The notes beneath the pieces were generated by a model. That model saw only the letters and a list, made by a program, of their open reading frames with translations, had not been told where the DNA came from and did not search any database. A program made the position numbers and the translations under genes. A stretch of 64,000 nucleotides of DNA, taken from NCBI GenBank assembly GCA_940337035.1, contig CALNHX010002822.1, positions 1 through 64,000 on the forward strand. The letters are read 5' to 3'. Shown piece by piece: positions 54,191 through 64,000 of the stretch. Each line of letters opens with the position of its first letter. The stretch's first letter is position 1. Origin of the DNA: Agriotes lineatus (taxonomy: Eukaryota > Arthropoda > Insecta > Coleoptera > Elateridae).

Positions 54191-55849
54191 TGTGACGTTA
54201 GCTCCGGCCGAAATTATTATTTCTACGCATTGGAATGCGTTCAAATTTCGTCCCGCTAAAATTCCGTCACATACACCTAGAAAACATCGCCAAAGCGCGA
54301 GAAAATTGATAACACGACAAAAGCAACTTTCTGCGCCCGCATCGACAGGACGTCGTCCGGCGCATCCCTTCCAAATGTCCAGCACTGATAAAGAGTATGG
54401 TATAGTATAAATAGATAACGCACGCGGTTAGATGAGCTTACGTCCACCGTCCCTGAACAGCGTTTAGCTCTAGGTCCCCTTGGGGCCTAGTTCCTGAAAC
54501 CGATCCGAAACACTTCGTTCCTGCGACTAGAAATTCCTGTAGAAAATTTTCCTGTACCAGGCTAGAATAACAATCGCTTAGGGCATCGTGGATAACGACC
54601 AGAGCGATCTGTTATAACAAATATCGATTTCTGTAAAACCCTCGCGGCATTTGCTATAATAACAATCGCTTAGGGCATCGTGGATAACGACCAGAGCGAT
54701 CTGTTATAAACAAATCTCGATTTCTGTAAAACCCTCGCGGCATTTGCTATAATAACAATCGCTTAGGGCATCGTGGATAACGACCAGAGCGATCTGTTAT
54801 AAACAAATCTCAGCCAGTAGAAACGGCTCCTAGGATACAGACTTGTATTTATCCTATTTTAAAGCCCTTCAGGCAAAGCCCTCCACGCTAGTCGCAAGAA
54901 CCAACACCCAACTCTTTCGCAAAACTTAAAAGGGCCTCACTCTTTATTCTAGAAATAATTCCAAAACCCGTATTGAGTCAAAACACGAAACTTACTCGTA
55001 AAACCTCAGAGAGTTTCACTCGCCACTCAGAAAGTTAATAATTGGTTTCATGCACCCCCTGCGAGTGCTTTTACACCCAAGTAAAAGTTTCAAATCCCGA
55101 AATTGACCACATAAAGTCATCCTGAAGTCAAGGTCACGACACCGGCAAAGCTCGCCGCAATAATAGTTTTGATATAAGAATCCAGAGCCTTACTCACCTG
55201 GAGGAGTCCTGGTTTATAAATGTCCTAAGCAGATCCGTAGTGCTTTAACTTAACAATTAAAATCTCCGTGGTTTAATTAGTAACTTTGAAGGTTATCACC
55301 GTTTCTAAACGAATTTGATACACTGTCATTTCACTTGCCATTAGAAGCTATTCGGCACTACGGATTAGGTTGGGGCAAGCCAGGCGTTCGCCCCACGTTT
55401 ATTTGTAAGCACAGCCCCTGAAATAAACAAGATTGTACCCGAATTTACAATGTTCGTCCAATATAAACAAAGTTAACCTCGAATTTTTCTGTTTACAGTC
55501 TTGGCCGTTAGAGGGCGTTTACGCAAGCCACTACAGCGGTACGTGTGTGATTTTAGCGATCCGCAACCCGTACAACTCGTGAAGCAGAAAGGGTTGTCCG
55601 CCCGCCAGGCGTACAAGATAGAAGAAATCATGTTATTTTTGTACAGAATACGGGAAATAGTTTTATTAAGTTACAATGTAAATAGGTATATAAAATAAAT
55701 CCCTGTGGTGTTATGTGTACTTTTCTATATACTTGAGAGAGTAAATTGAACCCTGGCATCTGACTGCCCGGGACTAAGAAGTCCATTAACAGTGGTAATT
55801 ATTCATGGCTCAAAATTAATTAACTCAATAAGAAAATCAGGTTATTACA
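54191..55849 (+). repeat. 3' LTR
   Basis: Equal in length to the 5' LTR and nearly identical, with the same three-copy repeat at about 54568-54812. Directly preceded by the polypurine stretch AGGAAGGGGCATG. Confidence 0.95.
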
Positions 55850-55853
55850 CAAC

Positions 55854-56139
55854 CACCAATGTCAAAAATAAATATTTAATTATGCGTCACGTTGACCAAT
55901 AAATCCAATCTTCTCCAATTCAGTAGTTCTCTGGTTCTTTCCATGTAATTCACTGTATTTGTCAATCTCTTCACAGATTGTCCAGCCGCAATAAAATTAA
56001 TATTTCATTTTCATTTCTATACCTCGTAAATTTGTTAACAGCCTTAATATTTGTATTCAACCAAACAACTATACAAATAAGGTATAATTTCTAGTTTTTA
56101 TTAAGCAAAATTAAATACTTTAAGACTAATTGCTCTGTA
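55854..56139 (+). other. LINE 5' flank
   Basis: AT-rich, no coding frame. It may be the 5' untranslated part of the LINE that follows; the LTR element inserted just upstream of it. Confidence 0.4.
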
Positions 56140-57150
56140 ATGGTGCTGGGTATTAGCAACAATAATAGTCCCGTTGTAAAACAGTGTAAAAGGTGCATTA
56201 CTGTGCCTGTTACCGGTCTGAAGTGCGTGACATGTGGTTCTTTGATGCACTTTGGATGTGTCAAATATCTGAAAAACGTTACTATTATCAATGACAATAC
56301 AATAAACTGTTGTGAAAATTTAGACAATGCGTCTACGGATGTAAACACATGTGATAACCTGGAACCAGTTAACGATTTTCAAGTCAGTGAAGTACAGTAT
56401 TTAAGAGAAATAATTCAGCAAAACGATGTCACAATTGCATCTCTGCAAGAAACGATAAAGTCATTAAAGGAGCAGATAGGTCTAATTAATTTAATTAAAT
56501 CCCTAACTGGAAGTATCCAACGGGAACAGGTTTCTTTACCTACAGTGCCATCTGACGGTGTAGCCCCAAATTCAAATAAACAAAATAAAGTTAGAAACAA
56601 AATAGACTTCTTTAATCAAAGCAAAACAGCTGGAACACGACCCAACGAGATAAATGGCCCATCGCATGCTTAAAATATGATAAAGTCAAATTCAAAGGTC
56701 ACAACAAAAGAAGTAGCAGCTGGAATTTTAATACCAGAAACGAAAAAAGCTTGTAACTATATAATCTTTTTAAACAATGATGAAGAAAAGCAGGACTGGA
56801 CTACTGTTACATCCCGCAGGCCTACTAAAGGAAGACGTCAACCCATTATACGAACCCTAGACGAAAACTCTGCGAACTCTAAATTAAAATCCGTTGTCGC
56901 GCCTGCAACATTGCACGTTTCAAAGTTGCTACCTGAAACAACTGAAAAGCAAGTAATCCACCAATTTGCCCCAAATGTATTAGTATCTTGTGATAAACTG
57001 CAATCAAAACATCCACAACTGTATGCGTCATTTAAAATCTGTTTAGACCCAATGTATGTTGATGCAGTCTTAGATCCAGCTATTTGGCGTAAGGGAACCA
57101 AACTAAATAAATTTTTTCGCCATCGAGTGAAAGCACAGCAGAACCCATAA
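56140..57150 (+). pseudogene. LINE ORF1 with PHD-like finger and coiled coil
   Basis: The frame runs 337 codons with one in-frame TAA at 56671-56673. Near the N-terminus, CKRCITVPVTGLKCVTCG then HFGC gives the C-x2-C...C-x2-C...H-x2-C pattern of a PHD-like zinc finger. Residues about 85-125 (VQYLREIIQQNDVTIASLQE onward) form a coiled coil. The part after the stop, with ATLHVSKLLPETTEKQVIHQ, resembles the RNA-binding-like region of LINE ORF1 proteins. Only the stop breaks it, so death is recent or reading-through possible. Confidence 0.75.
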
Positions 57151-57159
57151 AAAAATCTG

Positions 57160-59930
57160 ACCAAACTCGTTCGGAGCACATCGAAATTGTTCACCTAAGT
57201 GTACAATCTCTTAGAAACAAAATTAATGACATTGAAGTAATACTTGCTTCGCATAAACGGACAATTATGTGTTTAAATGAAACGTGGCTTTCTAATGAGA
57301 GGGTTAAGTACATATAGCTTGATGGCTACCGTGTTGCGTCATATAACACCCGAACTAACCATGAACATGGAGGTATTATGATATTAGTCGAATCAAAATA
57401 CGACTTTAAATGTTGCCCAACAATAAATAGTCAAAGTGTAGAAATGCACATCGAATGTCCATCGGTTATAATTTTAATTAACAATAAAAAATATGTGTTG
57501 TATCCGTATATAGAACTCCGTCAGGTAATCTTGAAGTGTTTTTTAATAATTTAAACCAGATATTGAATATTGCCAATCAGTGTAGTGACTCGGGGGCGAT
57601 CTAAATATTGACTCCCTATCTACATCACTTAACTTCCAAATATTATCGAATATTTTCCAATCATTCCGCTTGGCGAACAAAAATATTGAACCCACGCAAA
57701 TATTCATAAACAGGAACAACATCAAATCTGAATCGGCTATCGATTATTTAGTCGCATCTTTCCCTCAAAACATGTTTACATTTTCATTATTTAATCTAAA
57801 TGTGTCCGATCACTTAGCTTGCATCATAAAAATAAATATACACCACAAATTACTGTCAACCACAAAAGCTATACCAAACTATACCAGAGAAGTTCGACCA
57901 GAAAACCTTCATTTACTGAAAAGCCTACTAAGTGAAATCGAGTGGGACGACATGCTGTATGGTGATGTGAATCGGTTCTGCAATGATTTTCTAGAATCGT
58001 TTTTATGGTGTGTAAATACTGCATGCCCACTGATGAGACGCGAATACAAAGCGTATAAATATAAACTCGTTCCCTGGGTAAATAATGAAATAATAAGGCT
58101 AGGAGAGAAACTAAAAAACTGTTTTGTTACAATGCGTATGATAAACACTGACACTGCAAGATTGTGTTATCTAGAAAAGAAAAAAACAGTACAGGCGCAT
58201 TATAAGAAATGCCAAGAAGAATTATTATACAAATTTAATAAATTCTGGAGTAAATAAATCCAAACTGTTGTGGAAAATTGTAAATAGCAAAAACGATAAC
58301 GGCCATAAAGCCACTAAAAAAATCTCAATAATAACCGACGGTGGTGTTCTCATGCATGATACTACAGCAGTAGCCAACACATTTGCTGAATATTTTTCCA
58401 CAATCGCAGAAAAGCAAGTAGTGGAGCATTTTGGGGTAAATCCGCACCAACCCCAAACATCTACAGCATCTACCAGCGTAGTCCACACCATGTACTTTTA
58501 CCCTGTAACTGAAGAGGAGGTAAAGACTACTATTTTAAAACTAAACAATAATTCCTCTCCAGGAATAGATGAACTCTCGATAAAACTAATTAAATACGTA
58601 TTTGACGCAATTTCTGCCCCTCTGGTGTTTTTTGTCAACATATTGGTAACAAGTGGCGTGTTTCCGGATGTTCTAAAACTGGCAAAGGTGATTCCTGTGG
58701 AGTAATCCCCAACATTTAAGCAACTACCGACCGATATCGGTTCTCAGTGTGTTTTCAAAAATAATCGAAAAGATAGTCTGCACAAGGCTAACAGCATTTC
58801 TCGATAAATATAATCTCATAGCAGACTTTCAGCACGGCTTTCGGGAAGGACGATCTACTGAATCAGCATGTTGCCGTTTTTTAGACCGCACATATACTGA
58901 TGTTGATTGCAATAAGTTTGTGGCTGCCTTATTTTTTTACCTTAGCCGTGCCTTTGACACGATTAATAGTGGCGTGTTGAGTACGAAATTATATAATCTG
59001 GGCATAAGGGGCCCAGTCTTAACATTGCTGCTATCTTTCTTAAGTAATCGTAGATTAAAAGTAAAAATGGAAGGCCAATATACACAGGCACGAAATGCGA
59101 ATTTAGGAGTCGTGCAGGGTTCCATCATTGGACCTTTAATTTTTTAAAATTTTTATAAATGACTTGTCATTGTATATTAAGTCTGGTCATGGAATAATTT
59201 ATGCGGATGACATTTTAGTAATTGTTACTAGCGATAATTTGGAGGATCTTAAGAATAACATAGATACCGTACAAAAAGATGTTGACACCTGGTGTAACAC
59301 CAACAGACTGATTTTAAACAACAACAAGGGAGGGCCCGGAATATGTTAGCATCTTACAATACTTATCCTGTAAAATTTTTAGGTAGTTACTTAGATAGTG
59401 ACCTCGGCTGGAGTAAGCAGGTGGATTATGTTTGTTCACGATTAAATTCTGCATTCTACCTGTTGCTTCAATTGAGATCAATCTTAAATTCCGAACAATT
59501 ATTATCTGTTTACTACGCACATGTCTACTCGCATATGGCATACAATGTGTTATTGTAGGGAAGATCAAAATCAGCTAAGCGCGTTTTTATATTGCAAAAA
59601 CGCATTGTGCGTCTAATCTACAACCTGGCACCCAGAACGTCATGCCGACGAACTATTGTGGATAAAGCTATATTGACCTTTCCCTGCGTTCTGATATATA
59701 AATCTGCGCAGGATGTATTCCACAACTATAGCATGTTTATAAAAAACAAAGACTTCCACCAATACCCTACCAGAAGCAATTCGATGCTAATGATCCCACA
59801 GCATCTTACGGCTAGTTATGAGCGATCACCCAAATATACCTGCATTAAAATTTTCAACTCGCTGCCGGATTTCATTATCAAAAGGAGTAATGTTAAAGAA
59901 TTTAACCAAAGTTGCGCAATCACTTAACAA
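57160..59930 (+). pseudogene. LINE ORF2 remnants
   Basis: Pieces in order: endonuclease start IVHLSVQSLRNKINDIEVIL and CLNETWLS (57180-57300), VSDHLACI of its end (57800); reverse-transcriptase fingers NNNSSPGIDELSIKL (58550), HGFREGRSTESAC (58830), SRAFDTINSGVLSTKL (58945; an S stands where K is usual), GVVQGSIIGPLIF (59108) and the catalytic GIIYADDILVIV (59190). C-terminal pieces continue to 59927. At least five frame breaks or stops make it inactive. Confidence 0.85.
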
Positions 59931-60089
59931 AAAAATGTTATTACAGTATAGACGAACTGTTCCAGTAGTTTTTGTATGTAATTTCGTTTTTTTAATGTGT
60001 TAGTATTAGTTTCGACGCGTCTACGCCAAACATGTAATTGGTCATTAAGACAATAAACTATTATTATTATTATTAATTGTACATTTTTC

Positions 60090-63000
60090 AATGAGTTTAT
60101 TTATGTAACAAACTTAAAGAAAAATTTCATTCCTATTAAATACTATTCTTATGACACTATTTTAAATTTTAAATATAATATTATTACAGAATATTCATTC
60201 TGATTATTATAACACATACATTTGTCAATTGTAACCTTGGCTTGTTCTTTATTAACATTCACTGCAACCATCAAATTTGTATATTCAATTAATATCTTAC
60301 TATCAAATTATCTTTCTCATTGTCTCAACTAATTTCATTATTAATATTTAAAAATTAACACCCATCAAGATTTAATTATAGTAATCTTCCAAATTTATTA
60401 GTTTTAAATATTTCTTTGTTATGATTAATCATACCACTTCGTGTATCATAATAATATATAATTACGTAGCGTTCAAGTAAACTATCAATTGTTTGCTACC
60501 AATAGACGCACAAAATTACAAGAAAGGCGATGGATTTCATCCCAACGCTGAATCGAATAGGTAGGCGGAATGCGCGGTAAAAACACGTTCGCATATTATA
60601 TTACACCGAGCCCGAATGGCAACGGTAAATAACAAGCTAAACCAATCTTATTTAGTATCAAAATTCGTGTTTCTTTTTCAGGAAAGCAACCCTTTACAAA
60701 TCAAACCGCTAATTAGACCCGCCAAGTAATTAGCATTACTCATTAACAATCGTCTAAATGTGTCTTCGCTCCACTGGCCAATAAGCATTGAGGAAGCGGA
60801 GCACAAAGGAGCTGGGCCCTTTAAATAGAGAAACCCAAGCCAGAAGAAATCACAAAACCTAAGCAGAATTTGAATTTACCGCCAAAATCTGAGCAGAATT
60901 TTAATTTCCTGCCAAAACTGTTCAGAAACCATCGCGCAGACTCCGCGCAGACCTGTGCAGAAACCTCCGAGCAGACTCCCGCACAGACCTACGCACAAAC
61001 CTCAGACAATCACAGTCGGTTTATTTTTAGCAACCTTGCACATTCCCAGACGATGACTCACATCCGCAGGTTTGGACAGGTATTTTCTATAGTCTGCGCC
61101 TCTTTCTAATTTTAGCTTTATTTATACAATTTCTAATGTGATTGTTTAGTTACAAAATGTTTTTAAACAAGTTTGAGATTTTCTCTTATACATCTGATTT
61201 TTAACCAAAGTAGATAAGTGTTTATCCGGCAAAGATGAACTGTCCCTCACCTTTGGGTATCGTGTATAGTATCTTTATTAATTAGAGTATTTTTTTACTA
61301 ATATATTGTTGTGGCCTAATAGCTTTTACTTGGCTTTATTTAATTTAATTCTTATTCTCTGGGTTTTATTTTTGATTATAATCTTACCTTTTGCGTACAG
61401 TCTTTAGCGTTGTAATAACCCTAGTTATTTGACTCTAATCGAATATTAAAATCAGATTAAGACATAAACCATGAATACCGGATATAGGACAATTGTATTT
61501 ATTAAGTAACTAATAACTGCATTTATCATACGTTTAACAACTTTGTTAATAATATTTGATAAATACTTAATTTTAGTTAATTCAATTTTAGATTAATATT
61601 AATGTCTGTTTATATTTTCTATAGTCTTCTATTCGTCAAATATCTCTGTTACAACTATGCTCGTTGCAACGAAAAACTGGACTATTTATGAATGATTTAC
61701 AAATACCGTTGTAAGAAACCGAAATTCCAATGATAAAACTAAACCACCACTCCTTTTAGGAACAATGTTCTAAGCTGCTTTTTATTTTTGTAGTTATTGA
61801 ATGCCTAATAAAAAATTTAGTTAAAACATATAGTGCTGTGGCGCCGGATTTCGTAAATATACTACCATAACATTCTTAAAGCCAAGGTGCTAACACACAA
61901 GAACAAAGAATTTTTGTTTTTGCGAGATTGGTATGCGGAAGTTACAGACGTTTCAAGCTAACTGAAAAATGTCGGGTGGTTAAATATGATCCCTCACGGT
62001 TCTTTTATGGCTCTGTTTTGTATTATAAAATTCTGCTGTTTAAGACTCCACCGTGTGCTTTAGCTTCCTACCATTTTTTAGTGCTGGAATTATATATGTG
62101 TATAAGATTGGCTAAAACTACATCAAACTTTTAACCTGCTAACTGAAGAGTATTTTTTACTAATATATATTGCTGTTCGATATTTGACAAGGCCCGGTTT
62201 GGCAGCTGCATTACAGGTTTTCTGCCTATCTCTTTGTCTGTCAGCAATGCTTTCGAACCTATATTAAAACAATCGAATCTAAAATTTCGGTGTTACGTAA
62301 AAGAAAACAATATTCAATTAAATGGTACTGTTGCTAATAGCTGTATAAAAATATCCAAAATTTTTAACTCAGTTTACACTCCGATCTGTAGCCTGTAAAT
62401 CTCTACAGCATAATAATAATAATTCTTTAGGAACTTGCTTACTGGTAAAGTGAGGGATTCTGTCTTCTGTACATAAATCCAACAGCAAAAAGCGAAATAA
62501 ATAACTGTCGGCTCAATTTCGAGACTGTGTATTTAATAAAGTACGGGATAAAACACGTAATATTTACATTCGGTGCTTACAAACAATGTTGAGGATTTCT
62601 CTCAATGTCTCTAAGACTCCAACAGTTTTGTATAATGTTAAATACTGTTTACTAACTGACTGTTAATAACTATCAAAATATGCGAGAGACTATCAACTAC
62701 CAGATCCCAGTCACTCGTGTGTCTCACCCAGAGGCTCAAACAATTTAGCGTTTGAGCAGATTTTTCTTAAACAATAGGTTTCATTGTTCAATTTTTAGCA
62801 GTTTTGCACATTTGAATCTCTAGACAATAACATCCGGTTTATGTGTTAATGGAGGTCAGCAAAAATTCCTCCAAAAACATAGACTTTATTGTCCAATTAT
62901 ATTTTGCAATCGTGCAGATTTCTCAAACAATGGACGTCATTGTTCAATTGGTAGACATCCTGCATCTGCAAGTCTCAAGTTTTGCATTCCCAGACCATGA

Positions 63001-64000
63001 CTCACATCCTGTTGAGCCTGGGAAAATTTTTATAAGCGTAGGAATAAAATAGACATTTAGCCCAAAAATTTATCGTGGGAACCGGAAGTGGCCCGTGACC
63101 TTGACGTCGGCTAGACCAGTGACCCCCGGCTAGACCTAGCCAAGTTTCAAACCAGAGGCAAATGACCTCGCCATGTGACACTTGGCCACGTTCCAAACCA
63201 ATCGAAGTGTCCCAGAACCCGTCTAACTACACTACTGGAGTTAACTAACAATCAAGATACTGGAGAAGTTTTAATTAATAACGTTAATAATCAAGGAAAT
63301 CCTCATACAGTAGATTAAATTTGATAAATAGTTATTTTTCCAATTGATTATAGTTATTTATTATATGTATATTTCTGAATAATGTTACTTATACTCTACT
63401 CGAAAAAGCTTTTAATATAATTTTATTTATTATTTTAAATTATTTAATTTAATTCTTTAACTAATAACTTTATGCGTTTTTGGAATTTCTTAATGCTAAG
63501 GTCATGTTCAATTTTTTTCATTTCCAACTCTTGCTCATATATTCTTTTCTTAAAGTGGAGTTGCTGTTATTGCGTGCTCCGTTTAAGTTTGCAATGTTTA
63601 TGTTGCAATGCTTTCTGCTGAAGCTTTACCAACTCTTAATTTTTCCCCCCAAAAGGTGTTGATTTTGAATCGGCAGTCTGTCATTAAGGCATTCTTCTTT
63701 TTAATCATTTGTTTGTTCTTTAGTTTTTCTAGAAGGAAAACAGCGAACCATTAGTACTATGATATTTATATAATATAGAAAACTACACAAACTAACCATC
63801 TCTCAATGACGATTCTTCGGTATAGGCCGCAACGATTCAAAAATAGATAAACGCAAGCTGGCTGGAGACCACGTTTTCTACTGCCTACAACCCTCTGCTG
63901 AGGTTGGCCCACTCTCCGAGTTGCCCAAAGAAGCCTAACTTGTTTAGCTTTGGCCTGAACTTACAGCATCTTCAACAGCAATTTCTAAATTATCCCAAAG
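60090..64000. other. AT-rich end of window; one dispersed duplicate
   Basis: No gene recognised. The phrase CATTCCCAGACGATGACTCA at about 61038 recurs, with one change, at about 62985 in the same orientation. Between 62750 and 62960 degenerate units with CAATAGGTTTCATTGTTCAA and ACAATGGACGTCATTGTTCA suggest an old tandem repeat. The short block 63060-63230 is GC-richer (CGTGACCTTGACGTCGGC) and unexplained. Confidence 0.45.

Larger units (their letters stand above)
50844..55849 (+). mobile_element. Young non-autonomous long-LTR retrotransposon
   Basis: Two 1,659-bp LTRs (50844-52502 and 54191-55849) enclose 1,688 bp. The 4-bp duplication CAAC (50840-50843 and 55850-55853) proves a complete insertion. 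LTRs begin TGTGACGTTAGC and end GTTATTACA. I found one mismatch (AACTCG at 51617 against AACCCG at 54964), so insertion is very recent. The interior holds a primer site and a polypurine tract but no gag or pol, so it needs proteins from elsewhere. This is a LARD/TRIM-like arrangement, probably Ty3/gypsy-related by its 4-bp duplication. Confidence 0.95.
56140..60082 (+). mobile_element. CR1/L2-like LINE, decayed but near full length
   Basis: Two ORFs followed by a 3' end with AATAAACTATTATT and an (ATT)n tail at about 60058-60076. ORF1 has a single in-frame stop; ORF2 is broken by several shifts and stops but keeps its order of endonuclease, reverse transcriptase and C-terminal part. A PHD-like zinc motif at the start of ORF1, a coiled coil and a microsatellite-like tail are characteristic of CR1/L2-related LINEs. 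The exact clade is inferred. Confidence 0.8.

Overview
This window looks like a repeat-dominated stretch of an insect nuclear genome. The coding sequences that can be recognised have short GT-AG introns and animal-type domains (THAP, MADF, SWIM zinc finger, PHD finger, YqaJ nuclease), and the mobile elements are types common in insects: Jockey, RTE, a CR1/L2-like LINE, Copia, hAT, Tc1/mariner-like, Helitron and long-LTR elements. Base composition is AT-rich. A beetle or hemipteran is my guess; nothing here fixes the order. I see no bacterial operon, CRISPR array or rRNA.

Region by region. 0-16 kb: mostly non-coding, with a tRNA-like SINE head, a mariner-type MITE, an inverted-repeat element, a decayed Tc1/mariner transposase, a four-copy tandem repeat and an RTE LINE remnant. 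16.8-19.8 kb: minus-strand long-LTR retrotransposon with a tRNA-Lys-type primer site and 4-bp target duplication. 20-27.5 kb: old repeats, a decayed LINE reverse transcriptase, and a 17-bp tandem array. 27.6-43.0 kb: a striking ~15.4-kb unit bounded by long inverted arms (about 1.8-2.2 kb each), whose outer ends are a minisatellite with the core CACAACGCCCAA. Between the arms lie a YqaJ+PHD gene broken by a hAT insertion, an apparently intact SWIM+YqaJ nuclease gene, a Helitron, several MITEs and a full-length Jockey element. 43.0-44.2 kb: a third, decaying SWIM+YqaJ gene just outside the right arm. 44.5-47.6 kb: Copia element lacking its reverse transcriptase. 48.8-49.9 kb: a MADF fragment and a two-exon THAP gene. 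50.8-55.8 kb: a very young non-autonomous LTR element with 1,659-bp LTRs. 56.1-60.1 kb: a decayed CR1/L2-like LINE. 60-64 kb: AT-rich sequence without recognisable genes.

How the pieces relate: most of the window is nested transposition. The clearest nest is inverted-arm unit > small TIR element > Jockey, the last with a perfect 15-bp target duplication, poly(A) tail and both ORFs open. The most unusual association is three YqaJ-family nuclease genes of different architecture within 13 kb, two of them enclosed by the long inverted arms. Whether those arms make one giant transposon or are two inverted copies of a smaller repeat cannot be decided here: no DDE transposase was recognised inside, and the outer ends show no clear target duplication.
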